34,018 bases of DNA from Clostridiales bacterium (lineage in GTDB: Bacteria > Bacillota > Desulfotomaculia > Desulfotomaculales > VENG01), in contig JAIPEW010000028.1 in assembly GCA_021736985.1 (NCBI GenBank), positions 1 through 34,018 on the forward strand, in the 5' to 3' direction. A model generated the notes under the pieces. It was not told the origin of the DNA. It made no database searches and saw only the letters and a program-made list of their open reading frames with translations. The position numbers and the translations under genes are program-made. This document shows positions 23,091 to 30,807 of this stretch, one piece after another (the stretch's first letter is position 1; the number at the start of each line of letters is the position of its first letter).

Positions 23091-23170
23091 GTGTCCAATA
23101 TCAAATTAAGTTTCATGTGAATGAATGAATTAATTAATTATTTAGTATACAATGCTGTAATGGGAGCTGG

Positions 23171-24154
23171 TTGCTTTTGTTTTGGGACAAGTTTAAGTTC
23201 CCCTTTAAATTTGCTCGCTCTTTTACCCTGATGTTTGTACCTCACTCGCAGCAGTCTATTTACCGGATGCGGATACCGGTGCTTATATTAAAAGTATCCC
23301 TGGTAATCCTGGTATGCGCTGTACTTTCTATATCTTACTTTTCTGTCCGGTATTTAAATATGCAAGAAAATATGAAAGAGCTGCACGCGCTGCGTGAGGT
23401 TAATGATAAACAAAAGACAAAATTAAAGTCACTTGAAACAAAGACCAAAGAAATGCAGCAAAAAATGAGCAAGCTAAAAAGCCTGGAAAAAGACGTCAGG
23501 GAAATGCTCAAAGATGACAGCCTGTCAGGAAGGGGAGGAGGAAATTTACCCCGTTCTTATTATTCCAGGGTTAATATTACAGAAAATAATGCAAATCAAA
23601 ATGGATTGCCATCATTGTTTGATTCTTACCAGGATGAAATAGAAGATTGGAATAATAAATACTCTAAGGTACAAGATACTACTGTTAACCTGGCCGGTCA
23701 AATAGATGAAGTTAAGAAAGAATTGAGCACGCTAAAAAAAGATATTGCCGATAAAAAGGCGTATTTAGCTGCCCGGCCCTCAGGGTATCCCGTGGCTGGA
23801 AGAATAACATCCGGGTACGGCAGCAGGAGAAATCCAGTCACCGGGAGTTCTGAATTCCACTCTGCAATAGATTTTGCTGCTTCTTACGGAGTTCCCGTAG
23901 TAGCTACAGGAAAAGGAAGAGTGATTTTTGCCGGGTATAAAAGTGGTTATGGCTATACGGTTGTTATTGACCATCAATACGGGTTCAGGACCTTTTACGC
24001 TCATAATTCAAGATTAGCTGTAAACGTAGGAGACAGGGTGACCAGGGGTGAAGTTATTGCCCGGGTTGGCAGCAGTGGTCTCTCTACAGGTTGCCACGTT
24101 CATTATGAAGTCCACCTGCACGGGGTTGCGCAAAACCCTGCTAATTATCTATAG
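23171..24154 (+). CDS. Membrane-anchored M23 family metallopeptidase
   Basis: A 327-residue cell-wall peptidase. One membrane segment at about 34-58 follows a short cytoplasmic tail. An extracytoplasmic coiled coil occupies about 62-115, a second helical stretch about 152-198, and the LytM/M23 domain about 205-327. The zinc ligands are H230 and D234 (HSAIDFA) and H311, with H309 in CHVHYEV, so the enzyme looks active. It would cleave peptidoglycan cross-bridges; similar proteins act in cell division, elongation or sporulation. The start is TTG at 23171 with GGGAG upstream; a TTG at 23177 is an alternative. A bactofilin gene follows 27 bases later, a frequent and probably functional pairing. 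Confidence 0.92.
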   Translation: MLLFWDKFKFPFKFARSFTLMFVPHSQQSIYRMRIPVLILKVSLVILVCAVLSISYFSVRYLNMQENMKELHALREVNDKQKTKLKSLETKTKEMQQKMSKLKSLEKDVREMLKDDSLSGRGGGNLPRSYYSRVNITENNANQNGLPSLFDSYQDEIEDWNNKYSKVQDTTVNLAGQIDEVKKELSTLKKDIADKKAYLAARPSGYPVAGRITSGYGSRRNPVTGSSEFHSAIDFAASYGVPVVATGKGRVIFAGYKSGYGYTVVIDHQYGFRTFYAHNSRLAVNVGDRVTRGEVIARVGSSGLSTGCHVHYEVHLHGVAQNPANYL

Positions 24155-24181
24155 AAAGCATATTTACGAGCAAAAGGAGAG

Positions 24182-24622
24182 ATGCAGCTCTTGTTTGACA
24201 AAAAGAAAAACAAGCCTAACGAAAAAGTAGATACTATTATAGGTAATGGAACAAGTTTCAGCGGTAAATTGAATGTAGAGGGAAGCCTGCGTATAGACGG
24301 TAAATTTGACGGGGAAATTAACAGCAACGGTAATATAGTTATAGGGAAGACCGGCTATGTAGAGGCGGTAGTTAGAGGATATAATGCATCTGTTGCCGGG
24401 GAGCTTTATGGGAATATTTGCCTGGAAGGTAAGCTGGAAATAAACAATACCGGCAAAATATATGGTGATATAGATGTGTCCAAGCTGGTTATCAGTGAAG
24501 GTGCTGTTTTCCAGGGTGAAAGCAAAATGCACGAAAAAGGAAAGCAGGAAAGTAAAAAAGTGCTCTCGCAGCCAGCTCAACCAGAGACCAGTGCCCAGGA
24601 TAAAAAGAAGAAAGATACATAA
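24182..24622 (+). CDS. Bactofilin (polymer-forming cytoskeletal protein)
   Basis: A 146-residue bactofilin: a central beta-helix of glycine-spaced repeats (GTSFSGKLNVEGSLRIDGKF, then GEINSNGNIVIGKTGYVEAVV and similar), a short N-terminal basic tail that may touch the membrane, and a disordered lysine- and glutamine-rich C-terminus (about 118-146). Bactofilins polymerise without nucleotide and act as scaffolds for cell-wall enzymes. The adjoining M23 peptidase is the obvious client. The ATG at 24182 has AGGAGAG just upstream. Confidence 0.93.
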   Translation: MQLLFDKKKNKPNEKVDTIIGNGTSFSGKLNVEGSLRIDGKFDGEINSNGNIVIGKTGYVEAVVRGYNASVAGELYGNICLEGKLEINNTGKIYGDIDVSKLVISEGAVFQGESKMHEKGKQESKKVLSQPAQPETSAQDKKKKDT

Positions 24623-24657
24623 AAATTGTTCATAAAAAACAATAGAACTTGTTATAT

Positions 24658-24695
24658 CCCCCTTGAGTAGAGATAATACTAGTCTTTAAAGGGGG
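24658..24695 (+). promoter_or_regulatory. Possible ribosome-binding-site-sequestering hairpin before the lactate dehydrogenase gene
   Basis: CCCCCTT (24658-24664) is complementary to AAGGGGG (24689-24695), and the latter contains the Shine-Dalgarno sequence of the TTG at 24704. The loop is 24 bases. Pairing would hide the ribosome binding site; no ligand-binding fold is recognised. Confidence 0.4.
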
Positions 24696-24703
24696 AATTT
24701 TTA

Positions 24704-25726
24704 TTGCCTTATAATCTACGAAAGATAGGCATAATCGGTGTGGGTTCCGTCGGGGCTTCAATTGCATATGCCCTCATGATAAGCGGGCTGGCAAGTGAAA
24801 TGGTGCTCGTGGATTTGAATAAAGAAAGAGTAGAAGGCGAAGCAATGGATTTGTCTCACGGGGCATCTTTTATTAAGCCTATAAAAATTTATGCCGGTGA
24901 TTACGAGGATTGCCATGACGCAGATATTATAATATTTACGGCCGGTGCTAACCAGGAAGACGGTGAAACCAGGCTGGACCTTGTAAATAAAAATTACAAA
25001 GTTTTGCAGAGCAGCCTGCCTGAATTAATGCCCAAAGACAGCAAGTCAATATTGCTTATGGTTTCTAACCCGGTGGATATTTTGACTTATGCTGCAATAC
25101 AGATTACCGGTGTCTCTCCGAATAGAGTTATAGGGTCGGGAACTGTTTTAGATAGTTCCCGCTTCAGGTATTTGATCGGGGATTACTGCAATGTAGAACC
25201 ACGCAACGTACACGCGTATGTTATAGGAGAACACGGGGATTCGGAGGTACTGCTCTGGAGCAAGGCTAATATTGCCGGGATAACTATAGACGGGTACTGC
25301 CGCTACAGGGGGCTGCCGCTCATAAATAAGGATGAAATATCAAACCGGGTAAAAGAAGCTGCTTATGAAGTAATAAAGCGAAAAGGGGCTACTTATTATG
25401 CAATAGGTTTGGGAGTTAGAAAAATCTGTGAGAGCATACTCCGCAACGAAAATTCCTTTTTGACGGTTTCAGGTCTTTTGAGCGGAGAATACGGTATCAG
25501 TAATGTATGTATGAGCCTTCCTGCGATTATTAACAGGAATGGACGCGTGCAGGCATTCCCTATCCGGGTATCACAGGCAGAAAAAGAAGCGCTGCACAAC
25601 TCGGCACAGGTCCTGGGCTCTATAAACGAGAAAATAGGTTTTACAGGGGTTGATATTACCCGGGAGCCGCCTGTATGGTTGTTTAATAAGAATGATTTTT
25701 GCCCGGACCGCCCGCAGCTGCAATAA
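24704..25726 (+). CDS. ldh: L-lactate dehydrogenase
   Basis: A 340-residue NAD-dependent 2-hydroxyacid dehydrogenase of the LDH/MDH superfamily. The nucleotide-binding loop is GVGSVGAS (12-19). The specificity loop reads GANQEDGETRLDLV, with Gln84 at the position that selects pyruvate in LDH (Arg in malate dehydrogenases), followed by R90. The catalytic pair includes H177 (IGEHGDSE). It reversibly reduces pyruvate to L-lactate in the cytosol. The C-terminal tail (about 20 residues after TREPPVW) is longer than usual. The start is TTG at 24704 with GGGGG eight bases upstream. It is followed by a repeat copy and a terminator. Confidence 0.93.
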   Translation: MPYNLRKIGIIGVGSVGASIAYALMISGLASEMVLVDLNKERVEGEAMDLSHGASFIKPIKIYAGDYEDCHDADIIIFTAGANQEDGETRLDLVNKNYKVLQSSLPELMPKDSKSILLMVSNPVDILTYAAIQITGVSPNRVIGSGTVLDSSRFRYLIGDYCNVEPRNVHAYVIGEHGDSEVLLWSKANIAGITIDGYCRYRGLPLINKDEISNRVKEAAYEVIKRKGATYYAIGLGVRKICESILRNENSFLTVSGLLSGEYGISNVCMSLPAIINRNGRVQAFPIRVSQAEKEALHNSAQVLGSINEKIGFTGVDITREPPVWLFNKNDFCPDRPQLQ

Positions 25727-25732
25727 GTTAAA

Positions 25733-26000
25733 TACCTACGAGTTTTTTTGCTCATAACGAAATATGAAAAACTTACACGCTCACACGTTATCCCCCTACT
25801 CGCTCTGTTTACTTTGCAGGCCAAACTAAAGCTCAGGCTCAAGCTTTTGGGGAAATTATTCACTAAATTGTTTTTGTTAAAGAAAAGTTGTTCTGTTGTG
25901 GGGGGGGGTATGATTAACTCCCCACCTCCCACATTACACTTCGCTGCCTTCCGGAAATCTACCGGCCCTAGCCATAGCCTTTTAGGGAGTTTTCGGATAA
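25733..26000 (+). repeat. Dispersed repeat, copy 11 (diverged middle)
   Basis: The head (ACGAGTTTTTTTGCTCATAACG, then AATATGAAAAACT) and the tail (CTCCCACATTACACTTCG, CTGCCTTCCGGAAATC, TTTTAGGGAGTTTTCGG) are recognisable. About 150 bases between them are unlike other copies. The tail merges with the terminator at 26001. Confidence 0.75.
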
Positions 26001-26020
26001 AACGCAGCTGCGTTTTTTTT
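26001..26020 (+). terminator. Short intrinsic terminator
   Basis: The perfect palindrome AACGCAGCTGCGTT runs into eight Ts. It probably ends the ldh transcript before the convergent transporter gene. Confidence 0.7.
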
Positions 26021-26023
26021 ATA

Positions 26024-26899
26024 TTAGCAGGTTTTGGGTGTTTTGAGTTCGGATACCAGCATGCCGGCCAGGATAAGCAGGCAGCCGATTGCCTGCTGTG
26101 TATTTAGTATTTCCCGGGAGAGTAAGTGGGAGGACAGGGCGGCAAAAACCGGTTCCATGGTAAATATAATGGCCGTATGAGTTGGGGAAGTATATTTTTG
26201 CACGCTGTTCTGTATTAAAAATGCCAGCGAAGTAGCAGGTATGGCACAAACTATAAAAGCTGTCCATACAGGCCGGGTTAAGTGTGCGGGAAAAGTTTCT
26301 GTTCCCAGCGCCATGCCAAAGCTTACAATGCTAACTGCGGCAATTTGTATCATGGTGAGCAATACTGCATCATATTTTCCGGCAAAATGCCCCACGGCAA
26401 TAATATGCGATGCAAAGCAAATGGCACAAAAAAATACCAGCAAGTCGCCAATATTTAAATTGTGGCTGGTACCGTGCAGGGTTAAAAAGGACAGCCCTGC
26501 AGCAGCACAGGTGACTCCAATTACCCCCCACGGAGACGGGGGTTTTTTTGATAAGGCAGCGTAAATAATTGGTACCATTATAACATTCAGCCCGGTTATA
26601 AAACCGGCAGTGGCAGGGCCCGTGTATTTCAACCCCACTGTTTGAAACGCGTAGCCTGCAAATAAAAACAAACCTATAAAAACGCCGGTCTTTACTGTCT
26701 CCATATTTAAATATTTAAAACGCTTGTAATACACAGCGGCTAAAAAAATAAATGCCAGCAAGAAACGAATACCTAGAAAATAATAGACGCCTATACCGCT
26801 TAAAGCATCCTGGACTACAATAAAAGTGATTCCCCAGGAAAAAGCTACAAAAAGCAGGGCCAGGTCTGCCTTGATTTGCCGTGATTTTAAATGGTCCAT
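26024..26899 (-). CDS. EamA/DMT-superfamily transporter
   Basis: A 291-residue integral membrane protein with ten predicted transmembrane helices in two EamA repeats: LLFVAFSWGITFIVVQDAL at the start of the first, and FFCAICFASHIIAVGHFAG in the second. The family includes metabolite and amino acid exporters; the substrate cannot be deduced. The ATG at 26899 has AGGAGGC-like sequence (GGAGGC) upstream. It lies downstream of azlCD on the same strand, separated by a GTGCC-centred palindrome that probably terminates azlCD transcription. A shared role in amino acid export is possible from position only. Confidence 0.9.
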   Translation of the reverse strand: MDHLKSRQIKADLALLFVAFSWGITFIVVQDALSGIGVYYFLGIRFLLAFIFLAAVYYKRFKYLNMETVKTGVFIGLFLFAGYAFQTVGLKYTGPATAGFITGLNVIMVPIIYAALSKKPPSPWGVIGVTCAAAGLSFLTLHGTSHNLNIGDLLVFFCAICFASHIIAVGHFAGKYDAVLLTMIQIAAVSIVSFGMALGTETFPAHLTRPVWTAFIVCAIPATSLAFLIQNSVQKYTSPTHTAIIFTMEPVFAALSSHLLSREILNTQQAIGCLLILAGMLVSELKTPKTC

Positions 26900-26916
26900 A
26901 AGAAGCCTCCATCAGC

Positions 26917-26957
26917 AATAAGTAAAAAAATGTGCCAGGCACGATTTTTTACTTATT
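26917..26957. repeat. GTGCC-centred palindrome, copy B
   Basis: AATAAGTAAAAAA (26917-26929) pairs with TTTTTTACTTATT (26945-26957), and TGTGC with GCACG (one wobble), around the centre GTGCCAGGCAC. It overlaps the 3' end of azlD and, with T-runs on both strands, should act as a terminator. Confidence 0.8.
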
Positions 26958-27273
26958 AAACTGCACTGGTAATGATAACCATGATTACTGCAGCTCCCAG
27001 GCACAGCGGTATTTTTTTTGTAAAGTAAGCTGTTACTGCTGCAGTTAAAACTACTATTATTTCTTCCAGGTGTGCGCCGGGATTAATGCTGCCTTTATTT
27101 AAAAGCAGCGGGGGAGTTATCATGCTGGCAAAGATAACAATGGGAAGCAGGCGCAGCCATTCCTTTAACACCGGTGGTAAATTATTCCCGTTGATTAGAA
27201 AAAAGGGAAAAATTCGGGGGATAAAAGTTACTACAGCCATCCCGGCTATGATGAGCCAGATTTTCGTATCCAC
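26956..27273 (-). CDS. azlD: Branched-chain amino acid exporter small subunit AzlD
   Basis: A 105-residue membrane protein from GTG at 27273, with GGGGGTA just upstream; the longer open frame to 27408 lies inside azlC and is not used. Three to four hydrophobic segments and the motif TFIPRIFPFFLING near the start are typical of AzlD. It pairs with AzlC to export branched-chain amino acids or their analogues. It overlaps the end of azlC by 28 bases, so the two are translationally coupled. Confidence 0.88.
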   Translation of the reverse strand: MDTKIWLIIAGMAVVTFIPRIFPFFLINGNNLPPVLKEWLRLLPIVIFASMITPPLLLNKGSINPGAHLEEIIVVLTAAVTAYFTKKIPLCLGAAVIMVIITSAV

Positions 27274-27971
27274 ATATATACCCCCAATCCTATAAATGAT
27301 GATATCAAGCTGGAAGCAAGTACGGCTGAAGAACCGTACCCGGTTAAATTTAATATAACTGCAATTGATGCAGCCAGAAGTGCGATAATTATATCTGTGC
27401 GCTTGCATATGGAAAGAACCATAATAGACAGGAAAAGTGCATAAAGAATAGCCTCAATACCGGTATTTTGCAGCTGGGGCAGTATGTTACCCAGGTAGAT
27501 CCCTGAGAGCGTGGCTAATTGCCACTGTATGTACAGTGATACATTTATACCCAGTATAAACCAGGGGGATACAATTGTTTTAGAGGCACTCTGCTGCGAA
27601 GTTAAAGCGAACCCTTCGTCAGTTACCAGGGCCCCGGTAACTGTGCGCTGCAGTATACCGCACCTGGGAATTACACTGGCTACGAAGGAACTCATCAGTA
27701 CGTGGCGCAGGTTTATTACAAATACAGCCAGTATTATTGTACCGGCAGCTGCCCCGGTGTTTAACAGGTTCAGCGCCAGGAACTGGCTGGCACCGGCAAA
27801 AACAAGGGAAGACATTCCCGCGGTTTCAGCAGCTGACAGCCCTGCATCAATAGCAAGGGTGCCGAATAACAAACCCACGGGCAGAAATTCAATTATAAAG
27901 AAAAGAGCTGCGCTTATTCCACTTATAAATTCATTAAGTACCCGCGAATCCTGGTAAGCTTGAATATTCAT
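27246..27971 (-). CDS. azlC: Branched-chain amino acid exporter AzlC
   Basis: A 241-residue integral membrane protein of the AzlC/LIV-E family. FLPVGLLFGTLAIDAGLS, SLVFAGASQFLALNLL and the NLRHVLMSS motif are characteristic. It forms a two-subunit exporter with AzlD. The ATG at 27971 is the natural start. No azlB-like regulator accompanies the pair. The neighbouring DMT transporter, and the orphan ilvN elsewhere in the window, hint at active branched-chain amino acid handling. Confidence 0.93.
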   Translation of the reverse strand: MNIQAYQDSRVLNEFISGISAALFFIIEFLPVGLLFGTLAIDAGLSAAETAGMSSLVFAGASQFLALNLLNTGAAAGTIILAVFVINLRHVLMSSFVASVIPRCGILQRTVTGALVTDEGFALTSQQSASKTIVSPWFILGINVSLYIQWQLATLSGIYLGNILPQLQNTGIEAILYALFLSIMVLSICKRTDIIIALLAASIAVILNLTGYGSSAVLASSLISSFIGLGVYMWIRKSGSS

Positions 27972-28133
27972 TATGTTTTCACCACTCAGTTAAGTAAATG
28001 TTACTATAAGAATTAATCATTTTTTAGCAAAAAAGTCAATTAAAAAAATAATATAATATATTAACCAGCAGGTTATATACTGCATAAGACGAAATAATAT
28101 AATTATAGACAATCAATGAGAGGATTTTTTTGT

Positions 28134-28694
28134 ATGCACCCACAGGGCAGTAAACTCAGGCGTTTTTTGCTGGGATTGGCGGCTTTTGCCGGGCCCATCT
28201 TATTTGGAGCGCTAATTGTAAAACTCGGGGGTTTTTTAGCATTCTGGCTGCTTTGCTATCTTTTAATGGCAGGTACCCCGTTTATATTTATAATTTACCT
28301 GGTGTACAAATATATTTTCCAGATTAAGACGGAAAAGATAGAAGACAGGTATGAACAGGATGCAGAGGAATTTTTACGGCGACTGGAAGAAGATTATACT
28401 GTAATCAATGAATGTCTATGGAATCGTTCTATGCGGGAACGTTCCATGCTGGAACGCAAAAAGCCTTTTGACAGGATGGCGCTTTCAGTTTCAGAAGAAT
28501 GGCATCATCTAACAGGTGATGAAAAAGAAAAAATAATGAAAGAATTATCACAATATGTTTATAATTGGATTAGAGATAAAAACCTTGCTGTAAAAAATCA
28601 CGTTATAAGGCTTGATTTTTATACAGATTTAACTGACCCGTCTTCGCTGGTAGGGCGTTACAAAGGTGGAAAAATATTAATTGAGGAGCAATAA
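28134..28694 (+). CDS. Membrane protein of unknown function
   Basis: About 186 residues from ATG at 28134, ten bases after GAGAGG; an ATG at 28116 is in frame but overlaps that site. Two hydrophobic segments (about 12-33 and 35-62) are followed by a highly charged cytoplasmic region. This includes a short internal duplication (NRSMRERSMLERKK) in which SMRER and SMLER repeat, reflected in the DNA as GTTC(T/C)ATGC(G/T)GGAACG. No family is recognised. It is monocistronic, ending at a strong bidirectional terminator shared with the opposing tRNA gene. Confidence 0.75.
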   Translation: MHPQGSKLRRFLLGLAAFAGPILFGALIVKLGGFLAFWLLCYLLMAGTPFIFIIYLVYKYIFQIKTEKIEDRYEQDAEEFLRRLEEDYTVINECLWNRSMRERSMLERKKPFDRMALSVSEEWHHLTGDEKEKIMKELSQYVYNWIRDKNLAVKNHVIRLDFYTDLTDPSSLVGRYKGGKILIEEQ

Positions 28695-28724
28695 AAAAGC
28701 AGGGAAACCTGTTTCCCTGCTTTT
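28695..28724. terminator. Bidirectional intrinsic terminator
   Basis: AAAAGCAGGGAAA (28695-28707) pairs perfectly with TTTCCCTGCTTTT (28712-28724) around CCTG. It serves the membrane protein gene on plus and the tRNA on minus. Confidence 0.88.
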
Positions 28725-28727
28725 AAA

Positions 28728-28802
28728 TGGTGCGCCTGCCAGGATTCGAACCTGGGCTCCCGGCTCCGGAGGCCGATGCTCTATCCCCTGAGCTACAGGC
28801 GC
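28728..28802 (-). tRNA. tRNA-Arg, anticodon CCG
   Basis: On the minus strand the cloverleaf is complete. The acceptor is GCGCCTG/CAGGCGC, the D-stem GCTC/GAGC, and the anticodon arm TCGGC-CTCCGGA-GCCGG with anticodon CCG at 28769-28767. The T-arm is CCAGG-TTCGAAT-CCTGG, with discriminator A and an encoded CCA (28730-28728). It reads the arginine codon CGG. Confidence 0.96.
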
Positions 28803-29069
28803 AATATAATAACTATAATACCATTATAACGAAAATATGAGAATATGCAAGGGGAATTCACGCGTGAAAATTTTAGAATATTATTGCAAAATAACTTCTC
28901 TAATTATAAAATGTAATTTAAATAAAGGAAGTATGAAACTTCCTTTTTGAACAGTTAATTATTATACACACTGTCGAAAAGTGACCACGAAGGTCTCGCC
29001 ATGTATAATCGGGGGATACTTGTGGTTTTTTACTTATTAGATCTAAAAATATAAAAAAGTGGTGAAAAA
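28803..29069 (+). promoter_or_regulatory. Leader region of trmO with alternative hairpins
   Basis: This 267-base gap contains three structures. A hairpin AAAGGAAG/CTTCCTTT (28924-28946) is followed by Ts. A small hairpin GACC-ACGAA-GGTC lies at 28983-28995. A larger terminator-like fold pairs ACCAC-G-AAG (28984-28992) with CTTGTGGT (29019-29026) before a T-run. The last two share bases and exclude each other, as in attenuators. A TGTCGAA motif at 28972-28978 resembles a Spo0A box. No known riboswitch consensus is recognised. Confidence 0.4.
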
Positions 29070-29513
29070 ATGTCAGATACGTTTACTGTTAAGCCAATTG
29101 GTTACGTGCGTTCTCCGTACAAGAATAAAAGTGATGCACCCAGGCAGGGCAAATTTGAGCAGAAGACATCTTTTATAGATATTGATCCTGCTTATGTTGA
29201 CGGGCTTTTAAATGTAGACAAGGCCAGCCACCTGATAGTTCTCTACTGGGGTCATCAATCGAATCGCAAGGAATTACAGACTACAACTCCGTGGGGCCCC
29301 GACCTGCGCGGCGTCTTTGCCTGCCGGACTCCCAATCGACCTAACCCTATCTCACTGTGCGTCGTAGAACTTGAAAAACGCGAAGGGAGCTGCCTGGTTG
29401 TAAATAATTTAGATGCTATTGAAGGCAGCCCGGTACTGGATATAAAACCGTATTCTAAAAAAGTTGATTCTATACCTCATGCCGAGCTCTCCTGGTTTGA
29501 CGAGAAAAATTAA
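29070..29513 (+). CDS. trmO: tRNA (N6-threonylcarbamoyladenosine(37)-N6)-methyltransferase TrmO
   Basis: A 147-residue TrmO/TsaA (YaeB)-family protein: PIGYVRSPY (9-17), the SAM-binding DLRGVFACRTPNRPNPI block (about 78-94), and the DIKPY motif near the carboxyl end. It uses SAM to methylate t6A37 in certain tRNAs to m6t6A. This acts on the modification made by the TsaB/TsaE pathway encoded 7 kb upstream. In anaerobes some TsaA homologues have been linked to metal or radical-enzyme gene contexts, so other substrates are possible. The ATG at 29070 follows GGTG. The next gene starts 25 bases later. Confidence 0.88.
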   Translation: MSDTFTVKPIGYVRSPYKNKSDAPRQGKFEQKTSFIDIDPAYVDGLLNVDKASHLIVLYWGHQSNRKELQTTTPWGPDLRGVFACRTPNRPNPISLCVVELEKREGSCLVVNNLDAIEGSPVLDIKPYSKKVDSIPHAELSWFDEKN

Positions 29514-29538
29514 TACACCTTAAAAAGGGGGTATTCCC

Positions 29539-29910
29539 GTGAAGTGTGAACGCTGCGGCTGTGAATTTCCAGAAGAAGAAAAGTGTGAACATTATGGCAA
29601 GACATTGTGTGAAGATTGCTATATTGAAGTGATTCAACCGCCCAAGGCATGCGATCCTATTGCAGTGAACATTGCAGAAAACACGCGCTCACAATTGGGG
29701 CAAACAGGAACTGAAGGCCTGACTGACCTGCAGGCTAAAATCTATAATTTCCTTAAAGAAAAAGAGAAAGTGACAAAAGACCAGTTAGCAGAGGTTTTTG
29801 ATGTATCAAGTGAAGAACTGGAAAAACAGTTTGCCGTGCTGCGCCACTGTAAACTGGTACGCGGGTACAAGGAAGGCAAGCAAATATATGTAACAACAAT
29901 GGATGATTAA
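29539..29910 (+). CDS. Zinc-ribbon plus winged-helix protein of unknown function
   Basis: A 123-residue protein. The N-terminus has a treble-clef/LIM-like zinc site with C3, C6, C24 and C27 (extra cysteines C8 and C16). The middle contains the PPKACDPIAV segment seen in similar clostridial hypotheticals. The last 60 residues form a winged-helix-like fold (LQAKIYNFLKEKEKVTKDQL to QIYVTT), suggesting nucleic-acid binding or regulation. The GTG start at 29539 follows AAAGGGGG. It is probably co-transcribed with trmO. The stop lies within the arm of a very long palindrome. Confidence 0.72.
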   Translation: MKCERCGCEFPEEEKCEHYGKTLCEDCYIEVIQPPKACDPIAVNIAENTRSQLGQTGTEGLTDLQAKIYNFLKEKEKVTKDQLAEVFDVSSEELEKQFAVLRHCKLVRGYKEGKQIYVTTMDD

Positions 29911-29953
29911 CTAAATAATCTCGCCCTTTTAAGGCGAGATTATTTAGTTAATC
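29905..29953. terminator. Perfect 21-bp palindromic terminator spanning two convergent stops
   Basis: GATTAACTAAATAATCTCGCC (29905-29925 as 21 bp) pairs exactly with its complement at 29933-29953 across CTTTTAA. Each arm contains the stop region of one of the convergent genes. Confidence 0.9.
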
Positions 29954-30503
29954 AGGGGCCCTGTAAGTCCATTAAAACTTCTCCGAAACGCTGGAAGTGA
30001 ACAACTTCTCTCTGGCGCAGAAAGCGCAGAACATCTTTTACCTGGGGATCATCTGTCAGCTTGATGAGGTTTTCATAGACAGCTCGTGCTTTTTGCTCTG
30101 CTGCCAGGTTTTCATGCATGTCGGCAATGGGGTCGCCGGTTGCTGAAACATAAGCAGCTGCCCACGGTACCCCGCTGGAATTTATCCAGTAAAGCGCCTT
30201 GTCGTGTTCAGCAAAGTAACCTCCGGCATCAGCAGCTTTAATATCTTCTATAGAAGCTCCATCCAGGAGTTTGTAGACAAGCGTAGCCACTAACTCCATG
30301 TGGGCCATTTCTTCTGTCCCTATATCTGTGAGCGCCCCCTTTGCTTTATCCGTAGGCATGGAGTAGCGCATATTTAAATAGCGAAGTGCTGCGGAAAGTT
30401 CTCCTTCCGGCCCGCCGTACTGGGTAATAACATATTTAGCCATCCGCGGGTCAGGGCCTGATACGCGAACCGGGTATTGAAGCTTTTTTTCGTAAAGCCA
30501 CAT
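29952..30503 (-). CDS. cotJC: Spore coat manganese catalase-like protein CotJC
   Basis: About 183 residues from the ATG at 30503, giving the family start MWLYEKKLQYPVRV; an ATG at 30512 is too close to the AAAGGA site. It is a ferritin-like manganese-catalase protein, with the glutamate- and histidine-bearing helices (YGGPEGELSAALRYL, then TEEMAHMELVATLVYKL, and LRQREVVHFQRFGE) forming the dimanganese site. In Bacillus it is a component of the inner spore coat assembled with CotJA. It is the last gene of cotJA-cotJB-cotJC and presumably expressed in the mother cell under a late sigma factor. Confidence 0.95.
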   Translation of the reverse strand: MWLYEKKLQYPVRVSGPDPRMAKYVITQYGGPEGELSAALRYLNMRYSMPTDKAKGALTDIGTEEMAHMELVATLVYKLLDGASIEDIKAADAGGYFAEHDKALYWINSSGVPWAAAYVSATGDPIADMHENLAAEQKARAVYENLIKLTDDPQVKDVLRFLRQREVVHFQRFGEVLMDLQGP

Positions 30504-30529
30504 TGTTAACATATCCTTTCTGATTTATA

Positions 30530-30790
30530 TTAATAATTTATTTCCCATGGCCAGGGCCCTTCTATCCACTTCCAGTAATTCTGGGATGCAGGTGAATAGC
30601 CAAAATTGACCAGGGGCCCGTAATATTTCTCGTATTCCTGAACTGCCCGCATTAAATCACGATGTACTTTATTGTACATTGTCAGTGTCTGCTGGTCGTT
30701 GGGATGAGTGTCCAGGTATAAATTTAGTTCCAGGGCTGTGAATGACAGCTGCTGTATTTTAAACAATAATTGGTAACAACTATTATCCAT
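30530..30790 (-). CDS. cotJB: Spore coat protein CotJB
   Basis: An 86-residue protein with LLFKIQQLSFTALELNLYLD (8-27), the THPND motif (28-32) and the C-terminal WKWIEGPWPWE (73-83), all characteristic of CotJB. It is needed together with CotJA for CotJC deposition in the coat. ATG at 30790 with GAGGTG upstream. It sits 26 bases before cotJC in the same operon. Confidence 0.93.
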   Translation of the reverse strand: MDNSCYQLLFKIQQLSFTALELNLYLDTHPNDQQTLTMYNKVHRDLMRAVQEYEKYYGPLVNFGYSPASQNYWKWIEGPWPWEINY

Positions 30791-30807
30791 AACGAGTCAC
30801 CTCTGTA

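Noticed and set aside
25396-25932. 178-codon minus-strand open frame overlapping ldh and the repeat
   Set aside because: Antisense to the conserved end of ldh and running into repeat DNA, with no recognisable domain.
28983-28995. Guanidine-II-like hairpin with an ACGA loop
   Set aside because: Only one hairpin is present, the loop has five bases instead of the ACGR tetraloop, and no guanidine-related gene follows.
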